DNA from: Vibrio gallaecicus
Lineage (GTDB): Bacteria > Pseudomonadota > Gammaproteobacteria > Enterobacterales > Vibrionaceae
Length of the DNA: 64,000 nucleotides
Direction: 5' to 3'
Assembly (NCBI RefSeq): GCF_024347495.1
Contig: NZ_AP025490.1
Location: 558,001-622,000, forward strand
Of the stretch, positions 1 through 10,087 are shown one piece after another (the first letter of the stretch is position 1; every line of letters starts with the position of its first letter). A model generated the notes under the pieces. It was given only the letters and a program-made list of their open reading frames with translations. It was not told the DNA's origin and searched no databases. The position numbers and the translations under genes are program-made.

Positions 1-1962
1 GCTTCCCCTGATTTGATCTATTACCGGAATGAAGAGGGTGTTTTTTCTGGGTGTAATCGGGCGGTTGAGGAGCTAACTGGAAAGAAAGAAAAAGATCTGG
101 TGGGTTTAACGCCTTGGGATGTATACAGCAAAGAAGTGGCACAACAAGTTGTTGAGACCGATGAGAAAGTTTTTGCCGATAACCAAGCCTTAACTTATGA
201 ACAGTGGCTGGAGTACCCCGATGGTCGTAAAAATTATTTCGAATTACGTAAGGTGCCATTCTATAGCAAAGAAGGTCGTCATTTAGGGTTAGTCGGTTTT
301 GGGCGAGACATTACTGAGCGTAAAGAACATCAAGAATCATTAGAAAAAGCGAGCCGAGATAAAACAACCTTTATCTCGACCATTAGCCATGAATTAAGAA
401 CGCCACTAAACGGTATTATTGGCTTAAGTCGAATGCTGCTTGATAGCCATTTAACCCAAGAGCAGCGTAAGCATATGCAGACGATTAAAGTCAGTGCTGT
501 GACTTTAGGTAATATCTTTAATGACATTATCGACATGGATAAGTTTGATCGTCGCAAATTGGAATTGCTGCCTACGCCTGTGAATTTTGAAGACTTTGTC
601 GTAGAGATGGAAAGTATCTCTGGGTTAATGGCAGAGCAAAAAGGGCTGAGATTTGATTTAGAGAGATTGTCTGAACTTCCTCTTGCGATTGAAGTTGATG
701 GCACTCGCTTAAGACAAGTGCTTTGGAATTTAGTCAGTAACGCAATGAAGTTTACCAAAGACGGTGGTGTGGTGATGACGGTCAGCGCTGATGTTGAAGA
801 CGGATTTGCCAATATAGTGATGGAAGTTGAAGATACCGGCATTGGTATACCTGAAGCGGAAGTTGATAAGATTTTCGCGATGTATTATCAGGTAAAATCT
901 GGCGCTGATAACTTACACGCAGTCGGAACTGGTATAGGTTTAGCCGTTTCTAAGCAGCTGATTAATATGATGAATGGTGATATTGATGTCACCAGTGAAG
1001 AAGGCTTTGGTAGTACATTTACTGTTTCAATTCGCGTTCCCGTTCATAACGATCAAAAAGTGCTGCTCAAAACTCCGAGAAAGCAGTCTCAATTGAATAT
1101 TTTCATGGTTGAGGATATTGAACTTAATGTAACGGTTGCTCGTTCATTACTTGAAAGTTTAGGTCACACAGTCAAAGTTGCGATGACAGGGAAAGATGCA
1201 CAAATTGAGTTTACCCCAGAAGAATATGATTTAGTTCTATTGGATATCCAGCTTCCAGATATGACAGGCTTTGATGTGGCTCAGTACTACCGCGACAAAT
1301 ATCCAGAGTTACCGCCATTAGTAGCACTCACTGCTAATGTACTGAGTGACAAACAAGAATACTTCCAAAAAGGAATGGATGAGGCGATCAGTAAACCCTT
1401 ATCGGTAAAAGCGATTCAAGACGTGATTGCCGAGTTAGTTGAAGTTGTTCCTCATGATATTAAAAGTAATGAGCCGTTAAGCTCTAACGTTTCCCACTCT
1501 AAGCTATCTGACACGTATCCAAAAGATGCTGATTCAGACGATTTTTTGGGTGAAGATGCGAAAGCGAATAAGAAGTGTCTTGAGTCAGTAACACAGGAGA
1601 ATCCTGCTTCGATTGATACCAGTTTACTTGATATCGACATGCTAGAGTCTTATGTTGATATTGTCGGGTCAAAGCCTGTTCTTGATAGTATAAAAATGTT
1701 TGAAGATATGATGCCCGGGTATATGGACATTTTAAATGCAAATATGGCAGCAAAAGATCAAGCAAGTATTGTTTCAGAGGCTCATAAAATTAAAGGTGCT
1801 GCGGGTTCTATTGGCTTAAAACGAATCCAGAAAACAGCTCAAAAAGCTCAATCACCAGATATGCCAGGATGGTGGGATAGCGTATCTGGGTGGGTTGATT
1901 CAATAAATAATGAATATCAACACGATATTGAAGTTCTCAAAAGTTGGTTAAACCAAAGGTAG
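1..1962 (+). CDS. arcB: Aerobic respiration control sensor histidine kinase ArcB (5' truncated by window edge)
   Basis: Membrane-bound hybrid sensor kinase that reads quinone redox state and phosphorylates ArcA. The reading frame is open to base 1, so the N-terminal membrane segments and part of the PAS region (roughly 160 residues by comparison with E. coli ArcB) lie outside. Counting from the TTG at base 13, one sees a PAS domain (about 1-105), a histidine-kinase dimerisation box ISHELRTP with the phospho-His near residue 126, an ATPase domain with the DTGIGIP motif, a receiver domain (VLLDIQLPDMTG), a long linker, and a C-terminal HPt domain (AHKIKGAAGS). This is the full ArcB phosphorelay. 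It is convergent with arcA, an arrangement typical of vibrios but not of E. coli. Confidence 0.95.
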   Translation, partial: ASPDLIYYRNEEGVFSGCNRAVEELTGKKEKDLVGLTPWDVYSKEVAQQVVETDEKVFADNQALTYEQWLEYPDGRKNYFELRKVPFYSKEGRHLGLVGFGRDITERKEHQESLEKASRDKTTFISTISHELRTPLNGIIGLSRMLLDSHLTQEQRKHMQTIKVSAVTLGNIFNDIIDMDKFDRRKLELLPTPVNFEDFVVEMESISGLMAEQKGLRFDLERLSELPLAIEVDGTRLRQVLWNLVSNAMKFTKDGGVVMTVSADVEDGFANIVMEVEDTGIGIPEAEVDKIFAMYYQVKSGADNLHAVGTGIGLAVSKQLINMMNGDIDVTSEEGFGSTFTVSIRVPVHNDQKVLLKTPRKQSQLNIFMVEDIELNVTVARSLLESLGHTVKVAMTGKDAQIEFTPEEYDLVLLDIQLPDMTGFDVAQYYRDKYPELPPLVALTANVLSDKQEYFQKGMDEAISKPLSVKAIQDVIAELVEVVPHDIKSNEPLSSNVSHSKLSDTYPKDADSDDFLGEDAKANKKCLESVTQENPASIDTSLLDIDMLESYVDIVGSKPVLDSIKMFEDMMPGYMDILNANMAAKDQASIVSEAHKIKGAAGSIGLKRIQKTAQKAQSPDMPGWWDSVSGWVDSINNEYQHDIEVLKSWLNQR

Positions 1963-1966
1963 AAAA

Positions 1967-2407
1967 ATGAAAAAAATTGCATTGGTATGTGCGCTGGCTT
2001 TAGCTGGCTGTTCAACAACTCAAGTCGAGTGGCAACAAGACAATCAAATTAAAGTTGCAGAAGCGACGGTCGTGCTGAAAAGTAACTTATGGATAAATAA
2101 AATGCCAAGCATTGGTGAAGCACAAGACCAAATGCTGCATGGAGCTATTTATCTTCAAGCCACGTCAGAATTACCGGCGGAGCTAGCTGTTGAAGGGCTT
2201 ACAATTAAGCAGGGTGCTGAAACTTGGCTGATTGATGGTAACGATTTGGAATTAAGAACACATGGTGAAACTCAATGGGAAGTCGCTTTTAAATGGCAGT
2301 TAGAGGTCGATGATACACAGCCTGTTGATGTTGCTGTTCAACTAAAAGATGGTGAAGCGGTAAAGTGGTTGGTTGAGCATGATGTGAAGGTTGATACTGT
2401 TTACTAA
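1967..2407 (+). CDS. Small putative lipoprotein downstream of arcB
   Basis: A 146-residue protein with a short signal sequence and a clear lipobox (LAGC, lipidated Cys near residue 15), so it is predicted to be an exported lipoprotein. The rest is soluble and beta-rich, with no motif I recognise. It starts four bases after the arcB stop and is probably co-transcribed with arcB; it is followed by a strong terminator shared with convergent arcA. I do not recognise a function. A link to ArcB signalling would be guesswork based on position alone. Confidence 0.85.
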   Translation: MKKIALVCALALAGCSTTQVEWQQDNQIKVAEATVVLKSNLWINKMPSIGEAQDQMLHGAIYLQATSELPAELAVEGLTIKQGAETWLIDGNDLELRTHGETQWEVAFKWQLEVDDTQPVDVAVQLKDGEAVKWLVEHDVKVDTVY

Positions 2408-2430
2408 ATTATTAAGTATAAATCTAAAAA

Positions 2431-2458
2431 AGGAGCCTGTTATGCAGGCTCCTTTTTC
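2431..2458. terminator. Bidirectional intrinsic terminator between arcB-lipoprotein and arcA
   Basis: Perfect 9-bp stem AGGAGCCTG/CAGGCTCCT with a 5-nt loop, flanked by an A-run on the left and a T-run on the right, so it can end transcription from either side. It sits between convergent genes. Confidence 0.9.
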
Positions 2459-2507
2459 ATTATTAGAAAACAAAACACTTTCTAAAACTAACTTACCGTA
2501 AAGGTGG

Positions 2508-3224
2508 TTAGTCTTCTAGGTCACCACAGAAGCGGTAGCCTTCACCGTGAATCGTAGCAATGATTTCTGGAGTACCAGAAATTGATTCAAAGTGTTTACG
2601 AATACGACGAATCGTTACATCAACAGTACGGTCATGTGGTTTAAGCTCACGACCAGTCATCTTCTTAAGAAGGTCTGCACGTGTTTGTATCTTCCCTGGG
2701 TTTTCACAGAAGTGAAGTAACGCACGGAATTCAGAACGTGGCAGTTTGTAACCTTCGCCATCAGGGCTAACAAGAGAACGGCTGTTGATATCAAGAACCC
2801 AACCATTGAACTCGTATTTTTCTACGCTGCGTTTTTCTTCAGTTGTAGCACTTGTGCTCATTGAACGGTTTAGAAGGTTACGTGCACGAATAGTTAATTC
2901 ACGAGGGTTAAATGGCTTAGTGATGTAGTCATCAGCACCGATTTCGAGGCCGAGGATCTTATCTACTTCATTATCACGACCAGTTAAGAACATAAGTGCT
3001 ACGTTTGCTTGTTCTCTTAACTCTCGAGCTAATAAAAGACCATTTTTACCAGGAAGGTTAATGTCCATAATAACCAGGTTTACTTGGTTGTCAGAAAGCA
3101 CTTGATGCATTTCTTCACCATCGCTGGCCTCAAAAACAGCATATCCCTCTGCTTCAAAAATACTCTTAAGAGTGTTACGAGTTACTTGCTCATCTTCAAC
3201 GATAAGAATCTGCGGGGTTTGCAT
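2508..3224 (-). CDS. arcA: Two-component response regulator ArcA
   Basis: OmpR-family response regulator, 238 residues, partner of ArcB; represses aerobic respiratory genes under low oxygen. An N-terminal receiver domain (phospho-Asp in [12 protein letters not shown], Lys in TKPF) is followed by a winged-helix DNA-binding domain. The longest open frame extends to 3329, but the start at 3224 ([13 protein letters not shown]) matches the E. coli protein and family length, so the extra 35 codons are not coding. The gene is monocistronic between a bidirectional terminator and a long upstream region holding an FNR-type site. Confidence 0.97.
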   Translation of the reverse strand: MQTPQILIVEDEQVTRNTLKSIFEAEGYAVFEASDGEEMHQVLSDNQVNLVIMDINLPGKNGLLLARELREQANVALMFLTGRDNEVDKILGLEIGADDYITKPFNPRELTIRARNLLNRSMSTSATTEEKRSVEKYEFNGWVLDINSRSLVSPDGEGYKLPRSEFRALLHFCENPGKIQTRADLLKKMTGRELKPHDRTVDVTIRRIRKHFESISGTPEIIATIHGEGYRFCGDLED

Positions 3225-3801
3225 TTGGCGGTACCTAAATTTGTGACTAAACTGTGCTAATAGAATAAATTCTAGGCAAAAAAATAACATACAGGTAATG
3301 TAATTTTGATGATAACTCAAAGTTTTCAAAAAAACACTTACTTCCCGCTATCCGCCTTCCTTGCAGCTTTGCCCAATAACGTATATCCAAGTACGCCTAT
3401 ACTATTCTGTTAGTGATTGCTACGAATTCTATAATGTTAACAGCATGCTAACAATGCGAGAATGTTAATTCCATTCACTTTGTTGATTTATATCAATTGC
3501 TGATTTGCAACAAACGCTAATAGTATGGCTACAAGTTAAGCTGTATGTTAATTGACTAGTTAATTAACATATTGGAATTTTTATACATGAAAGAATTGTA
3601 GATGACTTGTAGAGTTTTGTCGGAAGATCTTGTAATACCGTCGGTAAAAGAGATTAGGATAACGATAAAACACGCAAAAACTCATTTAATAAATTATAAA
3701 GCCTGCTTTGTAACTGAATGTGTTTTATAACTGGTTAAACTGTATAACTAAAGATGCATAATGCTATGCCACTTCGCATAGTTTAATCTCATGGAGGATA
3801 T
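3225..3801. promoter_or_regulatory. Divergent regulatory region between arcA and the rraA-like gene
   Basis: 577 bases without a gene. It is AT-rich and contains a perfect FNR-type palindrome at 3483-3496, and several GTTAA elements: GTTAACAGCATGCTAAC at 3436-3452, GTTAA at 3464 and a GTTAA pair at 3547 and 3559. ArcA boxes are built from direct GTTAA-type repeats about 11 bp apart; the pair here is 12 bp apart, so ArcA autoregulation is possible but weakly supported. I see no convincing small ORF. Confidence 0.55.
3483..3496. promoter_or_regulatory. FNR-type binding site upstream of arcA
   Basis: TTGATTTATATCAA matches the FNR consensus TTGAT-N4-ATCAA at all ten defined positions. It lies about 260 bp upstream of the arcA start. 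In E. coli arcA is activated anaerobically by FNR from upstream promoters, so this placement is plausible. The site could also serve the divergent rraA-like gene. Confidence 0.65.
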
Positions 3802-4284
3802 ATGCACGATATAACACCGGACTTGTGTGACCAATTTGAAAGTAAAGTTACTTTACTTCGACTTCCTACTCAAAACTACGGTCAAAAAGGTGCGTTCTGG
3901 GGTGAAATTGTCACAGTACGTTGCTATCACGATAATTCTAAAGTACGCGAAATGCTCGAAAAAGATGGGACTGGCAAAGTATTATTTGTAGATGGTAACG
4001 GTTCTTGCCAGAAGGCTCTTTTGGGAGATCAGTTAGCAATTTTAGCCATTGAAAATGGATGGGAAGGGGTAGTTGTAAACGGTGCTATTAGAGATGTTGC
4101 AATGATGTCTCAAATGGAACTTGGTGTTCAAGCTCTTGGTGCTTGTCCATTTAAAACAGAGAAACGAGGCGCTGGAGAGGTGAATGTGACACTCTCTATT
4201 CATAACCAGCTAATACAGCCGGGTGATTATATTTATGCAGATTGGAATGGCATTTTATTATCATCAGAGAAGTTAATCGCCTAG
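3802..4284 (+). CDS. RraA-family protein
   Basis: A 160-residue protein of the RraA fold, a family that includes RNase E inhibitor RraA and HMG/CHA aldolases. The family glycine-rich region is visible ([25 protein letters not shown]), followed by the conserved segment near [12 protein letters not shown]. An excellent ribosome binding site (GGAGG, 6 nt upstream) sets the start. It stands alone between arcA and the threonine locus and is not in the menA-rraA context of enterobacterial rraA, so it may be a paralogue; I do not assign the symbol. Annotation databases often call such proteins putative 4-hydroxy-4-methyl-2-oxoglutarate aldolase, which sequence alone cannot prove. Confidence 0.85.
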   Translation: MHDITPDLCDQFESKVTLLRLPTQNYGQKGAFWGEIVTVRCYHDNSKVREMLEKDGTGKVLFVDGNGSCQKALLGDQLAILAIENGWEGVVVNGAIRDVAMMSQMELGVQALGACPFKTEKRGAGEVNVTLSIHNQLIQPGDYIYADWNGILLSSEKLIA

Positions 4285-4298
4285 TGTATTTATTGGCG

Positions 4299-4760
4299 CT
4301 AAAAGCGAAAACCTAAACCCACTTCAATGCCTTTCTGCCACTCTTCATAGTCAAGAGTGGCATGAATATCTAGATTGTCTGTCACTCTCATTCGGCTGGA
4401 TACTTCAGCAGTTACCACATTTTCATTTTCATTTTCGTTGTTGGTGTTATAAGTGTGAAATGCACTTTTTACAGATACTTTTTCTGTTAGTTGGTAGCTG
4501 ACGCCGCTTAAAAAGCCTTTTTCAGACTTAAGAGAAGACGTGTTTATTCTTGCCCCTACATATAAATCAACGTTGTTGAAAACATTGTATGAGTAGCCAC
4601 CATCTACTTGCCATACGTCAAAATTATCATTTGATGTATTTTGGCTAGAAATAAAGAGCTTATGTGGGGACTCGATATCTTGTCCTGGAAGGAGGGGAAG
4701 CTGATTGGCAAAACAAACTGAGGGCGCAGCAAAAATCACAAGAAATAGTATTCTTCTCAC
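4299..4760 (-). CDS. Small outer-membrane beta-barrel-like protein
   Basis: A 153-residue protein with a cleavable signal peptide (residues 1-18, ending in CFA-N), alternating hydrophobic/polar strands throughout and a C-terminal aromatic residue (LGFRF), the usual signature of an outer-membrane barrel of about eight strands. The start is GTG, supported by GGAG six bases upstream. A run of Asn-Glu repeats near residues 108-114 lies in a predicted loop. It is convergent with the rraA-like gene (only 14 bp apart). I do not recognise a specific family or substrate. Confidence 0.8.
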   Translation of the reverse strand: MRRILFLVIFAAPSVCFANQLPLLPGQDIESPHKLFISSQNTSNDNFDVWQVDGGYSYNVFNNVDLYVGARINTSSLKSEKGFLSGVSYQLTEKVSVKSAFHTYNTNNENENENVVTAEVSSRMRVTDNLDIHATLDYEEWQKGIEVGLGFRF

Positions 4761-4999
4761 TCTCCACTCCTTTGTCCGAAATTATTATTTTTAACAGCCT
4801 CATAATTAAAGCACACAAATAATAAGCTAGCTTTAAAATTGACCGAATATCTGAATATTATGTGATATGCACCATGACTCACTGGTGTGTAGGGAATGTG
4901 TACTCAGAACTATTCTTCGCAACTGTTAAGTGTAATTTTCATTGAAATGAAGCTCAGCCCCTAAAAAACGTCTGAATATAAAAAAAACGCAACTTTTGA

Positions 5000-5028
5000 T
5001 TGACGGCACGCATGAAAAATTGATACAC
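5000..5028 (+). promoter_or_regulatory. Candidate threonine operon promoter
   Basis: TTGACG at 5000-5005 is a good -35 element. The -10 region about 17 bp later (ATACAC) is a poor match, so the exact start point is uncertain. The location just before thrL fits an operon promoter. Confidence 0.4.
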
Positions 5029-5058
5029 GTAGAGGTAAGCAAACATAGAGAATTTAAT

Positions 5059-5136
5059 ATGCAGCACACACGCCACCTAGTAATGACCACCACCATTATT
5101 ATTACCGACATTATTATTGTTGGGGCAGGCTGCTAA
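5059..5136 (+). CDS. thrL: thr operon leader peptide
   Basis: A 25-residue leader ORF too short for usual gene callers. Its core reads TTTIIITDIIIVGAGC, with five Thr and six Ile codons, which matches the logic of the E. coli thr leader (stalling when Thr- or Ile-tRNA is short). It is followed at once by an intrinsic terminator (5153-5189) and then thrA. The ATG at 5059 has a modest GAG element upstream; an internal ATG at 5083 would give a shorter peptide but has no ribosome binding site. Confidence 0.9.
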   Translation: MQHTRHLVMTTTIIITDIIIVGAGC

Positions 5137-5152
5137 GTAACGGATTAACAAG

Positions 5153-5189
5153 AAAAGGCCTGTATCCAACAAGATACAGGCCTTTTTTT
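5153..5189 (+). terminator. thr operon attenuator terminator
   Basis: A 14-bp A/T-extended stem (AGGCCTGTATC/GATACAGGCCT core) with a 6-nt loop followed by seven T residues, 17 nt after the thrL stop codon and 31 nt before the thrA start. Its place between a Thr/Ile-rich leader and thrA identifies it as the attenuator. Confidence 0.92.
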
Positions 5190-5220
5190 ATACCATTTTT
5201 TTGATTTTATGGAGAAAGGG

Positions 5221-7680
5221 ATGCGAGTTCTAAAATTTGGAGGTTCATCGTTAGCTGATGCTGATCGTTTTTTACGAGCTGCAGATATCATTGCTAACAA
5301 TGCTCAACAAGAAGAAGTAGCGGTTGTTTTATCAGCCCCAGGCAAAACAACGAATAAACTGGTTGCGGTTATTGAAGCAGCTTTGAATAACGGTGAAGCT
5401 GAACATCAAATCACCGAGCTTGAATCGTCATTCGAGTCTCTGTTTAATGAGATCAAAACGGTATTACCCTCTATTGATGGCGAGGCATTTGAAGAGCAAG
5501 TGAAAGTCTCGCTGGCTCAACTTCGTCAATTTGTTCATGGTATTAACCTTTTGGGCATGTGCCCGAATCACGTTAATGCACGTATCATCAGTAAAGGTGA
5601 GCGTATCTCTATTCAGTTAATGAAGGCTGCATTAGAGGCAAAAGGACAGGCTGCGAGCCTAATTGACCCTGTACAATACCTATTTGCTCAAGGTGATCAC
5701 CTTGAAGCTATGGTTGATGTTGAGGTTTCTACACAAAACTTCCGCCAATCTCCTCTTCCACAAGGTCACGTTAATATCATGCCTGGTTTCACTGCCGGCA
5801 ATGATAAAGGCGAACTGGTTACACTTGGTCGTAATGGTTCTGACTATTCAGCCGCTGTACTTGCTGCTTGTTTACGTGCTGATTGTTGTGAAATTTGGAC
5901 GGATGTAGATGGCGTTTATAACTGCGATCCTCGTTTAGTCGATGATGCTCGATTACTGAAATCTCTGAGCTACCAAGAAGCAATGGAACTTTCATATTTC
6001 GGTGCGTCGGTTTTACACCCAAAAACAATCGCCCCGATTGCCCAGTTCCACATTCCATGCCTGATTAAAAATAGTTTTAACCCTCAAGGCGCTGGCACGC
6101 TCATTGGTCAAGATACCGGTGAAGATAACCTGGCGATTAAAGGCATTACGACACTTAGCGATCTAACCATGGTCAATGTGTCTGGCCCTGGCATGAAAGG
6201 CATGGTCGGCATGGCGAGTCGCGTCTTTGGTGCTATGTCTTCAGCGGGTGTGTCGATTGTTCTTATTACTCAATCTTCTTCTGAATACAGCATTAGTTTC
6301 TGTATTGAATCTGCTGATAAAGCTAAAGCTCAAAGAGTGCTTTCTGAAACGTTTGAGCTGGAATTAAAAGACAGCTTACTTGAACCTGTCGAGTTTATGG
6401 ACAACGTTGCCATCGTGACTCTTGTTGGCGATGGTATGCGAACTTCTCGCGGCGTTGCTTCTCAGTTCTTCTCATCACTAGCTGAAGTGAATGTAAATAT
6501 TGTCGCGATTGCTCAAGGATCATCTGAGCGAGCAATTTCAGCGGTAATCCCAGAAGATAAAATTTCTGAAGCGATTAAAGCGTGTCACGAGAACCTATTT
6601 AACTCGAAGCATTTCCTAGATGTATTCGTTGTTGGTATTGGTGGTGTTGGTGGTGAACTTGTTGACCAAATTAAGCGCCAGCAAACTAAGCTAGCTGAGA
6701 AAGGCATTGTGATTCGTGTTTGTGGTCTAGCAAACAGTAAAGGTCTACTACTGGATAGTGAAGGTTTACCTCTAGAACAGTGGCGTGACCGTATGTCGAG
6801 TGCAACTGAAGAATTTAGTCTGTCTCGCTTAGTAGCATTAGTACAGCGAAACCACATCATTAACCCAGTTCTTGTAGATTGTACATCCAGTGAAACTATT
6901 GCTGATCAATATGCTGATTTCTTAGCGGCTGGTTTCCACGTGGTTACACCTAACAAGAAAGCCAATACAGCAAGCATGTCTTACTATCACCAGTTGCGTG
7001 AAGTTGCGCGTAGCTCTCGTCGTAAATTGATGTATGAGACAACCGTAGGCGCAGGTCTACCTGTAATCGAAAACCTGCAGAACTTAATTGCAGCAGGTGA
7101 TGAATTAGAGAAATTCAACGGTATCTTATCTGGCTCGTTATCTTATATTTTCGGTAAGTTAGACGATGGCATGACGCTAAGCCAAGCAACGAATATCGCA
7201 AAAGATAATGGCTTCACTGAACCAGATCCTCGTGATGATCTTTCAGGTATGGATGTTGCGCGTAAACTACTGATTCTTGCTCGTGAAGCAGGAATGGCAT
7301 TAGAACTTGAAGATGTAGAAGTTGACCAAGCGCTTCCACCTGGTTTTGATGATTCAGGTAGTGTTGAAGAGTTTATGGCTCGCTTACCTGAAGCGGATGC
7401 TTACTTCCAAGAACAATCGGCAATTGCTGCTGAAGAAGGGAAAGTATTACGTTACGTAGGTGAAATCGCTGATGGTAAATGTAAAGTTCGCATTGCTGCT
7501 GTCGATGGTGATGATCCAATGTTTAAGATTAAAGACGGTGAAAACGCATTAGCCTTTTACAGTCGTTACTATCAGCCAATTCCACTGGTACTGCGTGGCT
7601 ATGGTGCAGGTACTGAAGTTACTGCGGCAGGTGTATTCTCAGATGTAATGCGTACTCTTGGTTGGAAGTTAGGGGTTTAG
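5221..7680 (+). CDS. thrA: Bifunctional aspartokinase I / homoserine dehydrogenase I
   Basis: Catalyses the first and third steps from aspartate to threonine. 819 residues, as expected for ThrA. The N-terminal aspartokinase domain starts with the KFGGSS motif, two ACT regulatory domains follow (around 310-450, including [14 protein letters not shown]), and the C-terminal homoserine dehydrogenase begins with the nucleotide-binding [10 protein letters not shown] near residue 465. The ATG at 5221 is preferred over the one at 5209 because GGAGAAAGG sits just before it and MRVLKFGG matches E. coli. First structural gene of thrABC, behind the attenuator. Confidence 0.97.
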   Translation: MRVLKFGGSSLADADRFLRAADIIANNAQQEEVAVVLSAPGKTTNKLVAVIEAALNNGEAEHQITELESSFESLFNEIKTVLPSIDGEAFEEQVKVSLAQLRQFVHGINLLGMCPNHVNARIISKGERISIQLMKAALEAKGQAASLIDPVQYLFAQGDHLEAMVDVEVSTQNFRQSPLPQGHVNIMPGFTAGNDKGELVTLGRNGSDYSAAVLAACLRADCCEIWTDVDGVYNCDPRLVDDARLLKSLSYQEAMELSYFGASVLHPKTIAPIAQFHIPCLIKNSFNPQGAGTLIGQDTGEDNLAIKGITTLSDLTMVNVSGPGMKGMVGMASRVFGAMSSAGVSIVLITQSSSEYSISFCIESADKAKAQRVLSETFELELKDSLLEPVEFMDNVAIVTLVGDGMRTSRGVASQFFSSLAEVNVNIVAIAQGSSERAISAVIPEDKISEAIKACHENLFNSKHFLDVFVVGIGGVGGELVDQIKRQQTKLAEKGIVIRVCGLANSKGLLLDSEGLPLEQWRDRMSSATEEFSLSRLVALVQRNHIINPVLVDCTSSETIADQYADFLAAGFHVVTPNKKANTASMSYYHQLREVARSSRRKLMYETTVGAGLPVIENLQNLIAAGDELEKFNGILSGSLSYIFGKLDDGMTLSQATNIAKDNGFTEPDPRDDLSGMDVARKLLILAREAGMALELEDVEVDQALPPGFDDSGSVEEFMARLPEADAYFQEQSAIAAEEGKVLRYVGEIADGKCKVRIAAVDGDDPMFKIKDGENALAFYSRYYQPIPLVLRGYGAGTEVTAAGVFSDVMRTLGWKLGV

Positions 7681-7697
7681 TAATGAGTTCAAGTGAT

Positions 7698-8654
7698 ATG
7701 GATGTGGTGGTCTACGCACCGGCTTCAATCGGTAATGTGAGTGTTGGCTTTGATGTTTTGGGGGCCGCAGTCTCACCTATAGATGGCACACTATTAGGTG
7801 ACCGAGTATTGGTTAAAGCTGGTGGTGAACCATTTACTCTGAAAACAGCAGGCAGTTTTGTTGCTAAATTGCCGACGGAAGCAAAAGACAATATTGTTTA
7901 CGATTGCTGGGTTGTATTTGCTCGTGAGTTGGCTAAAAAAGGCGTTGAGCTGAAGCCACTAGAAATGACTCTTGAGAAAAATATGCCAATTGGTTCTGGT
8001 TTAGGTTCAAGTGCTTGCTCGATTGTCGCAGCTCTTGATGCGCTCAATCGTTTTCATGCTCAGCCATTGAATGAGATGGAACTGCTCGCGCTGATGGGAG
8101 AAATGGAAGGCAAAATTTCGGGTGGAATTCACTACGATAATGTTGCTCCATGTTACCTCGGTGGTTTACAGCTTATGCTGGAAGAGTTGGGCATCATCAG
8201 CCAAGAAGTACCATGTTTTGATGAGTGGTATTGGGTAATGGCGTACCCGGGTATTACTGTTTCAACGGCTGAAGCTCGTGAGATCTTACCTTCGCAATAT
8301 CGTCGACAAGATGTCATTGCTCATGGTCGTAACCTCGCTGGTTTTATTCATGCTTGCCATTCTGGTCAGCCAGAGCTTGCTGCTAAAATGATCAAAGACG
8401 TGATCGCAGAACCGTATCGTGAGAAACTGCTTCCAGGTTTTGCTGATGCTCGTAAATTTGCATTATCAGCTGGAGCGCTTGCTACTGGAATATCAGGGAG
8501 CGGTCCGACCTTATTTAGCATTTGCAAAGATAAAGATGTCGCTGAGCGTGTTGCACGCTGGTTAGAACAAAATTACGTACAAAATAAAGAAGGATTCGTT
8601 CACGTTTGTCGTTTAGATAAACAGGGTTCGATCGTTACAGGAAGTGAGCTATGA
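7698..8654 (+). CDS. thrB: Homoserine kinase
   Basis: Phosphorylates homoserine using ATP, the fourth step of threonine synthesis. GHMP-kinase family: N-terminal [17 protein letters not shown] and the ATP-binding motif [12 protein letters not shown] are clear, as is [11 protein letters not shown] near the C-terminus. The ATG at 7698 gives 318 residues, the length I recall for vibrio ThrB; an in-frame ATG at 7683 (2 bp after the thrA stop) has a GGGG element upstream and would add five residues, so the start is not settled. It overlaps thrC by 4 bp (ATGA), implying coupling. Confidence 0.93.
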   Translation: MDVVVYAPASIGNVSVGFDVLGAAVSPIDGTLLGDRVLVKAGGEPFTLKTAGSFVAKLPTEAKDNIVYDCWVVFARELAKKGVELKPLEMTLEKNMPIGSGLGSSACSIVAALDALNRFHAQPLNEMELLALMGEMEGKISGGIHYDNVAPCYLGGLQLMLEELGIISQEVPCFDEWYWVMAYPGITVSTAEAREILPSQYRRQDVIAHGRNLAGFIHACHSGQPELAAKMIKDVIAEPYREKLLPGFADARKFALSAGALATGISGSGPTLFSICKDKDVAERVARWLEQNYVQNKEGFVHVCRLDKQGSIVTGSEL

Positions 8655-9934
8655 AGCTGTACAACATAAAAGAAAATGATGAACAAGTCTCTTTTGGTCA
8701 AGCCGTTCGCCAAGGGCTAGGTCGTAACCAAGGTCTATTTTTCCCATCTGAACTGCCTAAGTTTGATGATATCGATGCGCTTCTTGAAGAAGATCTCGTA
8801 TCTCGCAGCAGTAAAATTCTATCAGCCTTAATTGGTGATGAACTTCCTGCAGAGCAAGTAAACCAGCTGGTTGATGCTGCATTTCAGTTCCCTGCGCCAA
8901 TCAAACAAGTTAAAGATGGCGTTTACGCTCTGGAGCTTTTCCATGGTCCAACATTAGCGTTTAAAGATTTTGGTGGCCGTTTTATGGCGCAATCTTTAGC
9001 TGCTGTGTCTGATGGCGGAAAAATCACTATTTTGACTGCTACATCTGGTGATACCGGTGCTGCTGTTGCCCATGCTTTCTATGGTATGGAAGATATTAAT
9101 GTCGTGATTCTTTATCCGAATGGAAAAATCAGCCCACTGCAAGAAAAACTGTTTTGTACATTAGGCGGAAACATCCACACCGTTGCTATCGATGGTGATT
9201 TTGATGCTTGTCAGTCATTGGTTAAACAAGCATTTGATGATGCTGAGCTTCGTAAAGAAATTGGTCTGAACTCGGCTAACTCTATCAATATCAGTCGTTT
9301 AATGGCTCAGATTTGCTACTACTTTGAAGCGGCTTCTCAGCTGACAAAAGAACAGCGTGAGAATTTAGTTATCTCTGTACCAAGTGGTAACTTTGGTAAC
9401 TTAACTGCTGGCTTATTGGCAAAAGCACTTGGCTTGCCAATAAAACGCTTTATTGCTGCAACTAATGAAAATGATACGGTTCCACGTTACCTAGAAACTG
9501 GCAAGTGGGACCCTAAACCAACGGTCGCAACGACTTCTAATGCAATGGATGTTAGCCAGCCAAACAACTGGCCACGTATTGAAGAACTTTGCCAGTTAAA
9601 AGGTTGGGGTTTAGATACTTTAGGCAAAGGAAAGGTTTCTGACGATCAAAGTGCTGAGTCGGTACGTGATTTACAAGCTCAAGGCTACTTATGTGAGCCT
9701 CATGGCGCTATTGCTTACCGACTACTGGATGAGCAACTTCAGGAAGGTGAAACAGGTTTATTCCTATGTACTGCTCACCCTGCTAAATTTAAAGAAGTGG
9801 TCGATGATATTTTAGGTACAGATATTGATTTACCAGCGCCTCTTGCTAAGCATGCTGCGATGGATCTTTTATCAGAAAACCTTGCGAACGATTTTGATGC
9901 TCTTAAAACGGTTTTACGTCGAGTACAAAAATAG
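8651..9934 (+). CDS. thrC: Threonine synthase
   Basis: PLP enzyme converting O-phosphohomoserine to threonine, the last step of the pathway. 427 residues, typical of the E. coli-type enzyme. The PLP-lysine motif [11 protein letters not shown] is visible near residue 100, with the phosphate-binding [15 protein letters not shown] segment after it. The start overlaps the thrB stop (ATGA), so translation is probably coupled. It ends the operon before a strong terminator at 10021. Confidence 0.97.
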   Translation: MKLYNIKENDEQVSFGQAVRQGLGRNQGLFFPSELPKFDDIDALLEEDLVSRSSKILSALIGDELPAEQVNQLVDAAFQFPAPIKQVKDGVYALELFHGPTLAFKDFGGRFMAQSLAAVSDGGKITILTATSGDTGAAVAHAFYGMEDINVVILYPNGKISPLQEKLFCTLGGNIHTVAIDGDFDACQSLVKQAFDDAELRKEIGLNSANSINISRLMAQICYYFEAASQLTKEQRENLVISVPSGNFGNLTAGLLAKALGLPIKRFIAATNENDTVPRYLETGKWDPKPTVATTSNAMDVSQPNNWPRIEELCQLKGWGLDTLGKGKVSDDQSAESVRDLQAQGYLCEPHGAIAYRLLDEQLQEGETGLFLCTAHPAKFKEVVDDILGTDIDLPAPLAKHAAMDLLSENLANDFDALKTVLRRVQK

Positions 9935-10017
9935 AATCGTTTTAATTTAGTGGCTTTCGTTAGGAAGCCATTAGTTCTTGTGACCTCTTTGTGTAAGAGG
10001 TTGGAAAAAATAGATAA

Positions 10018-10048
10018 AGAAACGGCGCTCATTGAGCGCCGTTTTTGT
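10018..10048. terminator. Intrinsic terminator after thrC / grcA
   Basis: Perfect 10-bp stem AACGGCGCTC/GAGCGCCGTT with a 3-nt loop followed by T residues, with A-rich sequence on the other side. It separates thrC from convergent grcA and may act in both directions. Confidence 0.9.
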
Positions 10049-10087
10049 ATTTGGTCTTTAGCGATTGCTTAAGAGGTGAGTTCTAAA

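Noticed and set aside
330-842. 170-codon antisense frame inside arcB
   Set aside because: Lies wholly opposite the conserved kinase domains, no ribosome binding site, composition of a shadow frame.
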